Shown here one piece after another: positions 7,211 through 14,546 of a DNA stretch of 15,149 nt (position 1 is its first letter; every line of letters begins with the position of its first letter). The position numbers were made by a program, and so were the translations under genes. Under the pieces are notes generated by a model. That model saw only the letters and a list, made by a program, of their open reading frames with translations, was not told where the DNA came from and did not search any database. Source of the DNA: Firmicutes bacterium UBA3932 (GTDB taxonomy: Bacteria; Bacillota; Clostridia; Peptostreptococcales; Anaerovoracaceae); contig DGEG01000091.1 in assembly GCA_002385825.1 (NCBI GenBank), positions 1 through 15,149 of the forward strand, in the 5' to 3' direction.

Positions 7211-7268
7211 GGAAGCTATTTAATCCACTATTTACGCAACTGCTTATACAGCTAAATAATTGTAGATG

Positions 7269-7296
7269 ATTATACACTATTTTTAATATTTATGAA
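7269..7296 (-). promoter_or_regulatory. candidate promoter of the dehydratase operon
   Basis: On the minus strand TATAAT (7274 down to 7269) is preceded by TTCATA (7296-7291) with a 16-base spacer. A transcript from here would carry a leader of about 180 bases containing the ACTTATG repeats. A second perfect minus-strand TTGACA lies at 7203-7198 but has no good -10. No T-box consensus or Leu-rich leader peptide is apparent. Confidence 0.35.
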
Positions 7297-7332
7297 ACTA
7301 TTTGCATTCAGTAATCTTTAAATTTCTATTTA

Positions 7333-7388
7333 GTGCCTGGCACCTAATGAAACTTGTTGTAAAAAAGTACCGGATACTTTTCACAACA
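7333..7388. repeat. pair of REP-like palindromes
   Basis: The first palindrome is GTGCC-T-GGCAC (7333-7343). Twenty bases on is a hairpin with inner stem AAAAGTA/TACTTTT (7363-7369 with 7375-7381), loop CCGGA, and outer stem TGTTGT/ACAACA (7355-7360 with 7383-7388). The cores AGTGCCTGGCACCT and AGTACCGGATACTT agree at 9 of 14 positions, so the two may be an intact and a decayed copy. Palindromes of the AGTGCCTGGCAC kind recur as dispersed elements in many genomes and are often linked to Y1/REP-associated transposases. No transposase is present in this window. Confidence 0.45.
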
Positions 7389-7400
7389 GCCATATGCAGG

Positions 7401-7428
7401 TTGCACAAAAATTGGAAAGTGATATAAT
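7401..7428 (+). promoter_or_regulatory. promoter of thiamine pyrophosphokinase gene
   Basis: TTGCAC (7401-7406) and TATAAT (7423-7428) are separated by 16 bases. The transcript would start near 7435, leaving a leader of about 90 bases. This falls inside the upstream extension of the open frame and supports the start at 7526. The leader does not show the conserved sequences of a TPP riboswitch. Confidence 0.6.
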
Positions 7429-7463
7429 TGTTTTGAAATATAGTGTTGGATTAACAGTCAGTG

Positions 7464-7492
7464 TTTCGGAACAGAGAATAGTCATTCCGAAA
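7464..7492 (+). promoter_or_regulatory. inverted repeat in the leader of the thiamine pyrophosphokinase gene
   Basis: A perfect 8-bp inverted repeat TTTCGGAA (7464-7471) / TTCCGAAA (7485-7492) is separated by 13 bases. It lies between promoter and ribosome binding site. There is no T-run, so it is not an ordinary terminator; it could be an operator or an mRNA hairpin. Confidence 0.4.
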
Positions 7493-7525
7493 ACGGTTTA
7501 CACAGTGGTGAATAAGGTGAATAAT

Positions 7526-8167
7526 ATGTCTTGTCTAATCATGTCAAACGGGGAATACGGCGACCCCAGCTGGTATGATTCTCGAAAACTTAACTTTCAG
7601 CACATCCTATGTACCGATGGAGCCGCTGCAAAAGCAAGGGAGCTTGATATCGTCCCCGACGCGATTATAGGCGACATGGACTCGATAAAAGCTGACGATC
7701 TCATTTTCATGGAACAACATCGGGTTAAATTATATTTATACCCATCTGACAAAGACTTCACAGATACCTTTTTAGCATTGGAGATAGCAGAAAAGAATAA
7801 GTGGAAAGACATTACCGTATGGGGTGGCACGGGTGGTCGGCTCGATCACACTTTGGCCAATTTATTCGGTGCAATTTCTTTTGTAAAAAAAGGGATGCGT
7901 CTGGTTTTTGAAGAGCCGGATCTTTCCATTTACATTATCAGGGACCGGCTGGTTCTAAACGGTCAGCCGGGAGATACGGTTTCGATTTTTCCTATGGGCG
8001 AAAGGGTAAGCGGTGTTTATTTATCCGGTTTTAAATATGCATTGGAGGATGCCATAATGAAACAGGATATGCCCATAGGCGTTTCCAATGTTCTTGCGGA
8101 AGAAGAAGGGTGCATTGCCATCGACACGGGTATTTTGGCCGTATTTCATTATAAGAAGCCGGGGTAA
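7526..8167 (+). CDS. thiamine pyrophosphokinase
   Basis: This enzyme transfers pyrophosphate from ATP to thiamine, giving the cofactor thiamine diphosphate in the cytoplasm. The 213-residue length is normal for the bacterial ThiN/TPK family. Motifs visible are CTDGAA (29-34), AIIGDMDSI (46-54), the acidic SDKDFTDTFLALE (74-86), the nucleotide-binding WGGTGGRLDHTLAN (99-112) and the C-terminal GVSNVL with EEGCIAID. The frame is open further upstream to an ATG at 7394, but the promoter lies within that stretch. An AAGGTGA ribosome binding site (7514-7520) sits 5 bases before the ATG at 7526, where family homology begins (MSCLIMSNGEY). It is divergent from the dehydratase operon and 138 bases from the next gene, so it is probably monocistronic. 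Confidence 0.88.
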   Translation: MSCLIMSNGEYGDPSWYDSRKLNFQHILCTDGAAAKARELDIVPDAIIGDMDSIKADDLIFMEQHRVKLYLYPSDKDFTDTFLALEIAEKNKWKDITVWGGTGGRLDHTLANLFGAISFVKKGMRLVFEEPDLSIYIIRDRLVLNGQPGDTVSIFPMGERVSGVYLSGFKYALEDAIMKQDMPIGVSNVLAEEEGCIAIDTGILAVFHYKKPG

Positions 8168-8305
8168 TCCGGTGATGAGCCCAAAATAGCCGGAAGATGT
8201 AAAATCTCAGGCCTTATAGACGTGGTACCCATTACTTAGTTATAGTAGTGCGAAAAATAACATAGATATAACGAGAATGTCTTAGCCGCGAGAGGAGGTT
8301 CTATA

Positions 8306-9667
8306 GTGAAATCGCTAAAGGAGATTGCCGTAAGCAAGGGGCTTGATGTTGCTCTAAGTTATCTGGACAAGGATGTGGAAAAAAATCTGCCAAAACTGAT
8401 CGAATGGGCAGAAAGAATTGATGTTCACGGCAGTGTGAAGGTACAGCTGGATGTGATAAAGAGGATCGCGTCGGATCCCGACAACAATTGGTACAAATTC
8501 GCATTGAACATCTGGCGCAACATAGATTTGGATGTAATAAAAACATTCTTTACTAACTTTATCGTATACAGCAACATCGAAGGAAAACCTAAAAGGCTTG
8601 AAGTGGAAAGAACACATGATTGCAACGTCCCTTGGGCTATCCTTTTAGATCCCACGGCTGCTTGCAACTTAAAGTGTACCGGTTGTTGGGCTGCCGATTA
8701 TGACGCTAAATCCAGCATGGACTTTGATACCCTTGACAACATCGTCCAGCAGGGCAAGGCCATGGGAACATATATGTATCTCTTTACAGGAGGCGAACCC
8801 TTAGTTCGAAAAGCAGAGGTAATAAAACTCTGCGAGAAACATAATGACTGCCAGTTCATGGCCTTTACAAACGGGACGTTAATCGACGAGGATTTTGCTA
8901 AAGAAATGCTTCGAGTTAAGAATTTTATACCCGGCATCAGCATAGAAGGCTTTGAGGAACAAACGGATGCCCGGCGCGGAAAAGGCACGTTCCAGGCTAT
9001 AATGCGCGCTATGGAAATATTGAGAAAATACAAGCTTCCTTTCGGCGCCTCAAGCTGCTATACAAGAAAGAACACGGAGGTCATCGCCAGCGAAGAGTTC
9101 ATCGATTTCCTGGTTGAACAAGGTTGCCTCTTCTTGTGGCTGTTTACATATATGCCTATCGGCGTGGATGCTGTGTCCGATTGGCTGGTTACTCCGGAAC
9201 AGAGAGAATATATGTACCGTCAAATAAGAAAATTCCGCCAAACCAAACCTATTTTTACCATGGACTTCTGGAACGATGGCGAATATGTGGACGGATGCAT
9301 TGCGGGAGGAAGACGCTATTGCCATATTAATGCCAACGGCGATATCGAACCCTGCGCCTTCATACACTATTCTGATTCAAACATACATACCAACACCTTG
9401 CTTGAGGCATATAAGTCACCGCTTTTCCAGGCATACAGGAAGAATCAGCCTTTCAATTGCAACATGCTGAGGCCGTGCCCATTGCTTGACAACCCGGATA
9501 AACTGGTGGAGATGGTTGTTGAAAGCGGCGCGTTTTCAACGGATATGAAGCATCCGGAGGATGTAATAGATTTGACTAACAAATGCCGGAATGCTGCCGA
9601 TGCCTGGGCAGTTACCGCCGATCGGATTTGGAAGGAAACAGGTCACGATTGCGCAGCGTCCTCCTAA
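8306..9667 (+). CDS. radical SAM protein with SPASM-like C-terminal cysteines
   Basis: The 453-residue protein starts at GTG, chosen because AGGAGG (8293-8298) lies 7 bases upstream. The [4Fe-4S]/SAM motif is CNLKCTGC (Cys120, Cys124, Cys127), followed by the TGGEP SAM-binding segment (161-165). The region FMAFTNGT follows, and then a C-terminal cysteine set at about 331, 339, 350, 385 and 391 (DGCIAGG, RRYCHINANGDIEPC, FNCNMLRPC), which resembles a SPASM/Twitch auxiliary cluster domain. About 100 residues precede the radical SAM core and have no motif that I recognise. SPASM proteins commonly modify peptides or install C-C or thioether bonds, but no precursor peptide gene is seen nearby. The substrate is therefore unknown. 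The gene seems to stand alone between the pyrophosphokinase and an acetyltransferase. Confidence 0.85.
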   Translation: MKSLKEIAVSKGLDVALSYLDKDVEKNLPKLIEWAERIDVHGSVKVQLDVIKRIASDPDNNWYKFALNIWRNIDLDVIKTFFTNFIVYSNIEGKPKRLEVERTHDCNVPWAILLDPTAACNLKCTGCWAADYDAKSSMDFDTLDNIVQQGKAMGTYMYLFTGGEPLVRKAEVIKLCEKHNDCQFMAFTNGTLIDEDFAKEMLRVKNFIPGISIEGFEEQTDARRGKGTFQAIMRAMEILRKYKLPFGASSCYTRKNTEVIASEEFIDFLVEQGCLFLWLFTYMPIGVDAVSDWLVTPEQREYMYRQIRKFRQTKPIFTMDFWNDGEYVDGCIAGGRRYCHINANGDIEPCAFIHYSDSNIHTNTLLEAYKSPLFQAYRKNQPFNCNMLRPCPLLDNPDKLVEMVVESGAFSTDMKHPEDVIDLTNKCRNAADAWAVTADRIWKETGHDCAASS

Positions 9668-9678
9668 TGGTATATAAT
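9649..9678 (+). promoter_or_regulatory. candidate promoter of the GNAT gene
   Basis: TTGCGC (9649-9654) and a perfect TATAAT (9673-9678) are 18 bases apart, straddling the end of the radical SAM gene. A transcript from here would start about 35 bases before the GNAT start codon. Confidence 0.45.
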
Positions 9679-9718
9679 AGGGCAAATTCGTTTTCTCTGC
9701 GGCTATCGGAGGTAATCT

Positions 9719-10261
9719 ATGGAATCTAAAAATTTGATTATACGAGAAACGGTTTTTTCGGATTGTGCGCTCTTTGCTGAATGGGAGAAAAAAGACTATA
9801 TTCAGGAAAGCTTCACCATGTCCCGGGATCGGGACTATGAAGAAATCGTAAAAGAGTATGTGATACGAACCCAGGAGCCGGACAAGCTTCAATTTACCAT
9901 AGTCTACAGGGAAGAGGATAAGCCTATCGGTAGAATTTATATCAGCCGTATCGACCGACAAGCCGATTCGCTGGATTTTACCAGAATATATATCGGAGAA
10001 GAGGAATATCTGGGCAAAGGGCTGGGCGAAGAAGCCATGCACCTTATTTTGGAATACTGTTTTATCCAGCTCCATATGGAACGAGTAACGCTGGATTATC
10101 TGCCTGGTAATAAGAGAGCCGCAACGCTTTACGAGAAATTAGGCTTTCAGCACGAGGGCGTCATGCGCAATGCCGGTAAAAAGAACGGCCGGTATGTGGA
10201 CCTGCACCTGATGTCCATGCTAAGAGCGGAATATTTTGAAAAGTGCAGAAGGATTATATAA
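9719..10261 (+). CDS. GNAT-family N-acetyltransferase (RimJ/RimL type)
   Basis: This 180-residue cytoplasmic acyltransferase uses acetyl-CoA to acetylate an amine of unknown identity. The acetyl-CoA pyrophosphate loop is EYLGKGLGEEAM (96-107). The C-terminal half follows the family pattern: NKRAATLYEKLGFQHEGVMR (131-150), then NGRYVDLHLMSML. A CGGAGG ribosome binding site (9707-9712) lies 6 bases upstream. It resembles RimJ/L-like enzymes that acetylate ribosomal proteins, aminoglycosides, polyamines or other amines; the sequence does not discriminate. It is followed by a terminator-like hairpin, so it is probably a single-gene or two-gene unit separate from the his operon. Confidence 0.85.
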   Translation: MESKNLIIRETVFSDCALFAEWEKKDYIQESFTMSRDRDYEEIVKEYVIRTQEPDKLQFTIVYREEDKPIGRIYISRIDRQADSLDFTRIYIGEEEYLGKGLGEEAMHLILEYCFIQLHMERVTLDYLPGNKRAATLYEKLGFQHEGVMRNAGKKNGRYVDLHLMSMLRAEYFEKCRRII

Positions 10262-10310
10262 ATTGAGATAAAATTCTAAGACAACAAACTGCAAAATATA
10301 CGGATCCTGT

Positions 10311-10374
10311 ATACCGCAGAATAGGCATAGAGCCACATGCTCTTGAAGGCCGATTCCTGCGGTATTTTATTATT
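10311..10374 (+). terminator. terminator-like multi-tier stem-loop upstream of the his operon
   Basis: The outer stem ATACCGCAG (10311-10319) / CTGCGGTAT (10357-10365) is a perfect 9-bp match, extended by AAT/ATT across a one-base bulge. Inside it GGC/GCC (10324-10326 with 10349-10351) and AGAGC/GCTCT (10329-10333 with 10339-10343, loop CACAT) can also pair. A T-rich tract TTTTATTATT follows. It lies before the his promoter, so it most likely ends transcription from the acetyltransferase rather than attenuating his. Confidence 0.6.
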
Positions 10375-10401
10375 GACACTTTCACTTTAGTGTAGTAGTA
10401 T
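10373..10401 (+). promoter_or_regulatory. promoter of the histidine operon, with overlapping palindrome
   Basis: TTGACA (10373-10378) and TAGTAT (10396-10401) are separated by 17 bases, about 33 bases before the start codon. The spacer holds a small palindrome CACT-TT-AGTG (10383-10392), also readable as ACACT...AGTGT (10376-10380 with 10389-10393), placed as an operator would be. No histidine T-box fits in the short leader, so a repressor such as a TrpR/YerC-type HisR is the more likely control. That is an inference only. Confidence 0.62.
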
Positions 10402-10433
10402 GGAAAAGTAGTAAATTATGAAAGGCGATAAAT

Positions 10434-12074
10434 ATGAAGCGGTTTGAAAGGACTACTCCGGAAGGCACCAAGGATCTGCTTTTTGAAGAGTGCAGGGTAC
10501 AAAGGGAGATTACGACTTGCTTGCACACTGCATTTATAAATAGCGGATTTCACCAGGTGGTGACGCCGGGCTTTGAATTTTACGATGTTTTCTCTTCTGC
10601 GGAAATGTACTATCCACAGGAGACCATGTACAAGAGTGTAGACAACAAGGGAAGGGTGCTGGTGGCAAGGCCGGACTCTACTATCCCTATAGCTCGTTTG
10701 GTTTGCACCAGATTGAAGGATTATCCCATGCCCCTGAAGCTCTATTACGAGCAAAAGGTGTACAGGAATAATCCCGGACTGCGAGGACTGAGCAATGAAA
10801 TGCTGCAGATGGGCGTCGAAGTCATCGGGGATTCTTCCTTCAAATCCGATGTTGAGCTGTTGGCGCTGGGCGTAAAGGCCCTTTCTCTTTGCGGTTTTGG
10901 AGAAGTGCGTATAGAGTTGGGCCATGTAGGCATTTTCAAGCTGCTGATGAAACGGCTCGATGTGGATTCTGACATAAAGTCCGGTATTCATCAGTTTATC
11001 TCAACCAAGAATTATGCGGCCTTATCTTCCAAGTTAGACAAGTGTGGGAAGAATCAGACCACTGCCATCCTCAGGGAGCTTCCCAAGCTTTTCGGGGGAG
11101 CGGAGGTCTTTGAAAAAGCCAGGATCTTGTTCGATGGATACGATGATAAGCTGGGTGAAATGCTGGAGTATCTCCAGGCTATTTATGCCGCTTTGACGGA
11201 TCTCGGGCTTGAAGAAAGCGTAATAATAGATTTCGGACTCGTGAACCAGGCGGATTATTACAGCTCTCTCGTCTTTAAAGGCTATACTTCAAAGGCAAGG
11301 GAACCGGTGCTATCGGGGGGAAGGTATGACCACCTGCTCAAGGATTTCGGCTGCGATCTTCCCGCTACGGGGTTTGCCATAAATGTGGACCAGATAGTGG
11401 CCGGCATCCTGAGCCACAATGAAGCGGGCAACCCAAGAGATACGAACAAGAGGCTTCGCCTTGCTCTTGCAAAGGGGAGGCTTGAAAAGGGTGCCATCGA
11501 ACTTCTTGAAAAAATGGGGTTCGATTGCAGTCATTTAAATGAAAAAGGAAGGAAGCTTCTCCTTTCTATTCCGGGGCAAAACATAGAGGTTGTCTTTGGT
11601 AAAGCAGCAGATGTGGTCACCTATGTGGAGCATGGGGTCTGCGACATGGGCATTGTAGGGATGGACATTATCATGGAGTACGGAGGAAGCTTTTACGAGG
11701 TTCTGGATCTCGGCTTTGGCAAGTGCAGGTTCGTCCTGGCAACGCCAAAGGGCAAGGATTTCTATGCGGGATATTCTATAAAAAAAGTGGCATCCAGATA
11801 CCCGAAGGTTACCAGGGAGTTCTTCGAAGAGAAGGGAATGGACGTTCAAGTGATAAAGCTGGAAGGTTCTGTGGAGCTGGCGCCGCTTCTTTCGCTGGCT
11901 GACGGAATCGTAGACCTTGTGGACACGGGGAAAACTTTAGCGGAAAACGGCCTTGAAGTGGTTAATGATATCCAAAATATTTCCGCAAGGCTCATCGTCA
12001 ACGAGACCAGCATGAAATTGAAGAAGGAATTCATTGAAGCATTTATAAACAACATGGAAGAAAAAGTAGGATGA
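10434..12074 (+). CDS. hisZG: HisZ-HisG fusion: ATP phosphoribosyltransferase regulatory plus catalytic subunit
   Basis: This enzyme makes the first, feedback-controlled step of histidine synthesis: ATP plus PRPP gives phosphoribosyl-ATP. Residues 1 to about 330 are a HisZ domain, a histidyl-tRNA synthetase-like core: TTPEGTKDLL near the start, RPDSTIPIARLV (79-90), YYEQKVYRNNPGLRG (104-118), and motif 3-like VLSGGRYDHLLKDFG (292-306). Residues about 339-546 are a short-form HisG: RLRLALAKGRLEKG (340-353), DMGIVGMDIIMEYGG (404-418), and PRPP-loop residues DLVDTGKTLAENGL (494-507). HisG of this length lacks the C-terminal histidine-binding domain and depends on HisZ. Normally the two are separate proteins forming a hetero-octamer, whereas here one continuous frame joins them with a linker of about ten residues (SHNEAGNPRDTNK). 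It starts at ATG with AAAGG 8 bases upstream and is the first gene of the operon. Confidence 0.93.
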   Translation: MKRFERTTPEGTKDLLFEECRVQREITTCLHTAFINSGFHQVVTPGFEFYDVFSSAEMYYPQETMYKSVDNKGRVLVARPDSTIPIARLVCTRLKDYPMPLKLYYEQKVYRNNPGLRGLSNEMLQMGVEVIGDSSFKSDVELLALGVKALSLCGFGEVRIELGHVGIFKLLMKRLDVDSDIKSGIHQFISTKNYAALSSKLDKCGKNQTTAILRELPKLFGGAEVFEKARILFDGYDDKLGEMLEYLQAIYAALTDLGLEESVIIDFGLVNQADYYSSLVFKGYTSKAREPVLSGGRYDHLLKDFGCDLPATGFAINVDQIVAGILSHNEAGNPRDTNKRLRLALAKGRLEKGAIELLEKMGFDCSHLNEKGRKLLLSIPGQNIEVVFGKAADVVTYVEHGVCDMGIVGMDIIMEYGGSFYEVLDLGFGKCRFVLATPKGKDFYAGYSIKKVASRYPKVTREFFEEKGMDVQVIKLEGSVELAPLLSLADGIVDLVDTGKTLAENGLEVVNDIQNISARLIVNETSMKLKKEFIEAFINNMEEKVG

Positions 12075-12090
12075 TTATAGAGGAAAGAAC

Positions 12091-13443
12091 ATGCGATTTG
12101 TGAACTGTAATCAAGAAAATGTAACCAGGCTTCTCCGTGAAATGAAAAGCCGTGCAAAAGAAACGGATAGGCAAGTCAGTGCGATTGTCGGAGCCATCTT
12201 GGAGGATGTGCAGGAGAACGGGGACGAAGCCGTCCGAAGATATGAGAGAAAATTCAGCGGCGCTTATTCCGATCCCTTTGAAGTCCCGGAAGAGGAGTTA
12301 AAAAAAGCCTTTGATCTCGCAGATGAAAGGTTTAAAAGAGCAATAAGTAACGCGGCGAGTAATATCCGTGAATACCATGAAAAGCAAATCGTAGAAGGAT
12401 ATGAGATCAATAGGGGAAACGGAGCAGTAGTGGGGCAAGTTGTAAGAGGACTTGACCGTATAGGGATTTATGTTCCCTGTGGAACCGCTGCCTATCCTTC
12501 TACGGTTTTGATGAACGCTATTCCTGCAAAGCTTGCGGGAGTAGGGGAAATCATCATGTTAACACCGCCTGAAGTGCAGGAAAAAGCCAACGGAACCTTT
12601 GGATTAAGTGCCAATCCGGGTATCCTGGCCGCTGCATATGTTGCCGGCGTGGACCGTGTATTTCTGGCAGGGGGCGCCCAAGCTATCGGAGCCATGGCTT
12701 ACGGAACGGAAATCATACCGGCGGTGGATAAGATCGTGGGTCCCGGCAACATCTATGTGGCAACGGCAAAAAAGCTTGTCTACGGGACTGTAGATATCGA
12801 TATGATTGCCGGGCCCAGTGAAATCCTCATAATTGCCGATGGGACGGCAAATCCGAGATTTATTGCGGCTGATCTATTAAGCCAGGCGGAACACGATCCT
12901 ATGTCTGCGGCCATTCTGCTGACGACGAATCGGGAAGTGGCGGAAAAAACTCTAAAACAACTGGAAGAGCAGGCTGCCAAATTGGAGAGATACGAGATAG
13001 TGAGCCAATCACTGGAGAACTACGGTTTGATTCTCATCTGCGCATCCGAGGATGAGATGATTGATATAGCCAACAGAATCGCGCCGGAGCATCTGGAAAT
13101 CATGACGGCGGACCCTATGGCGGTGCTTCCGGGGATCCGAAATGCAGGCTCGGTATTTTGCGGATCCTACAGCCCCGAACCTTTGGGAGACTATTATTCA
13201 GGGACCAACCACGTGCTTCCTACAATGGGTACGGCACGATTCGCTTCTCCTCTCGGAGTACACAGTTTTATAAAGAAAATGAGCTATACCTTCTATACTA
13301 AAGAGGCTCTTGAAGAATGCAGGGAAGATGTAATTGCAATCTCAGAAAAAGAAGGACTTACAGCCCATGGCAGAGCTGTTTCTATTCGCTTTGAAAATTA
13401 CCTGGACGGCGGCATGGCGGCCCGGGGAGGAAACGAGAAATGA
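12091..13443 (+). CDS. hisD: histidinol dehydrogenase
   Basis: This zinc enzyme performs the last two NAD-dependent oxidations from histidinol to histidine in the cytoplasm. The 450-residue length is slightly above the usual 430. All active-site residues are visible: zinc ligands Gln265 and His268 in LLSQAEHDP, Asp367 in EPLGDYYSGTNH and His426 in GLTAHGRA, and the catalytic pair Glu333-His334 in APEHLEI. YVPCGTAAYPSTVLMNAIPA (127-146) and IAGPSEILIIAD are further family landmarks. It starts 16 bases after hisZG with AGAGGAAAG upstream, and its stop overlaps the start of hisC as ATGA, indicating translational coupling. Confidence 0.95.
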   Translation: MRFVNCNQENVTRLLREMKSRAKETDRQVSAIVGAILEDVQENGDEAVRRYERKFSGAYSDPFEVPEEELKKAFDLADERFKRAISNAASNIREYHEKQIVEGYEINRGNGAVVGQVVRGLDRIGIYVPCGTAAYPSTVLMNAIPAKLAGVGEIIMLTPPEVQEKANGTFGLSANPGILAAAYVAGVDRVFLAGGAQAIGAMAYGTEIIPAVDKIVGPGNIYVATAKKLVYGTVDIDMIAGPSEILIIADGTANPRFIAADLLSQAEHDPMSAAILLTTNREVAEKTLKQLEEQAAKLERYEIVSQSLENYGLILICASEDEMIDIANRIAPEHLEIMTADPMAVLPGIRNAGSVFCGSYSPEPLGDYYSGTNHVLPTMGTARFASPLGVHSFIKKMSYTFYTKEALEECREDVIAISEKEGLTAHGRAVSIRFENYLDGGMAARGGNEK

Positions 13444-14546
13444 CTTACAGATTGAACGAAAAACTCTTAGGACTTAAACCATATGAAGTGATAACTGAAG
13501 ATTGCCGGATAAGGCTTGATGCCAACGAAAGCTTTATCGATCCCGGCAAAGAATTAAGGCAGAAATTGCTTTCTGCATGGGAAAACATCGAGCTGAACCG
13601 GTATCCTGACGATACATACCTGGAACTCAGAGAAGCCTTTGGCCGCTTTTACGACGTGGATCCTGAACTGGTAACAGCAGGAAACGGTTCCGATGAGCTG
13701 ATTTTTTTGATAATCGGCTGCTTTCTTAAATCCGATGACAAGCTCCTGCTGACGGAGCCGGATTTTTCCATGTATCCCATCTTTGCATCGGCTTACGAGA
13801 GGCAGACTTGTTATGTGGCCAGAGATAATAGCGGAAACCTTGATATTCCCGCGACTATAGAAACGATTCGGAGAGAGAAAGCGAGCGCGGTGTTGTTTTC
13901 CAATCCTTCCAGCGCATTTTCGACGGTTACGGCCAGGGAAAAAATAATGTACCTTGTTGACAATACAGATGCCCTTGTGGTGGTGGATGAAGCTTATATG
14001 GATTTTTCCGATCAATCCGTCATTAAGTATGCGGCGAACCGGGATAACCTTATTGTACTCAGAACTTGTTCTAAAGCCCTTGGATGTGCAGGTATACGCC
14101 TGGGATTTGCCGTTTCATCGCCAAATCTCGCCAGGGTGCTCAGCGCTTTACGCTCGCCATATAATTTAAACAGTTTGTCCGCGACAACAGGAAGCATCCT
14201 ACTCTCCGATTCGGAGTATATAAAAAATGCTGTAGCTCACATACTGGAAAACAGAAAGGAGCTTTATGAGGGATTGAAGCTTCTTGAGACAAACCCGGCG
14301 ATCAAGAAAATCTATCCTTCCGCCACCAATTATATATGCATTTCCACAGATTACGCGGACAGAATATACGCCGAGTTGAAAGAGCGATCCATTCTCGTGC
14401 GAAATTTGAAGAATATGCTTCGCATAACCGTAGGAACCAAGGAAGAGAATCAGGCAGTAATAGAGGAGCTTCGCGCCATTATCGAATCCATAAATAACAT
14501 CAACCAATCTGAAACGGAGGAAAGGGCCAATGAAGAGAGAATGTAG
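13440..14546 (+). CDS. hisC: histidinol-phosphate aminotransferase with altered NPTG motif
   Basis: This PLP-dependent fold-type-I aminotransferase converts imidazole acetol phosphate to histidinol phosphate using glutamate. The 368 residues are of normal length. Visible features are LDANESF (26-32), the PLP-phosphate segment GNGSDELI (81-88), VVDEAYMDF (181-189; Asp183 contacts the PLP ring nitrogen), the Schiff-base lysine Lys212 in RTCSKALG, Arg220 in AGIRLGF, and Arg328 in LRITVG, the substrate-carboxylate arginine position. The segment that normally reads NPNNPTG is NPSSAFS (155-161), so the asparagine that usually hydrogen-bonds PLP is replaced by serine. It overlaps hisD by 4 bases and hisB by 17 bases. 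Operon position makes HisC function very likely in spite of the variant. Confidence 0.9.
   Translation: MTYRLNEKLLGLKPYEVITEDCRIRLDANESFIDPGKELRQKLLSAWENIELNRYPDDTYLELREAFGRFYDVDPELVTAGNGSDELIFLIIGCFLKSDDKLLLTEPDFSMYPIFASAYERQTCYVARDNSGNLDIPATIETIRREKASAVLFSNPSSAFSTVTAREKIMYLVDNTDALVVVDEAYMDFSDQSVIKYAANRDNLIVLRTCSKALGCAGIRLGFAVSSPNLARVLSALRSPYNLNSLSATTGSILLSDSEYIKNAVAHILENRKELYEGLKLLETNPAIKKIYPSATNYICISTDYADRIYAELKERSILVRNLKNMLRITVGTKEENQAVIEELRAIIESINNINQSETEERANEERM

Noticed and set aside
7082..7268. T-box or leucine leader peptide controlling the dehydratase operon
   Set aside because: No AGGGTGG-type antiterminator sequence, no intrinsic terminator and no run of leucine codons was found in the minus-strand leader.
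7394..7525. Longer thiamine pyrophosphokinase starting at the ATG at 7394
   Set aside because: The stretch contains a TTGCAC-N16-TATAAT promoter and an inverted repeat, has no family similarity, and a good ribosome binding site precedes the ATG at 7526.
7429..7525. TPP riboswitch before thiamine pyrophosphokinase
   Set aside because: The conserved riboswitch sequences (GGGGTGCC-like and CTGAGA) are absent.
8168..8305. Promoter or small gene between thiamine pyrophosphokinase and the radical SAM gene
   Set aside because: TATAGT and TATAAC words are present but none has an acceptable -35 partner, and no short frame with a ribosome binding site was seen other than the radical SAM start itself.
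10416..10991. Antisense open frames over the his operon and over hisC/hisB (for example 13554-14015 and 14500-14982)
   Set aside because: They are opposite to well-supported genes, lack recognisable domains and start signals, and are explained by codon bias of the true strand.
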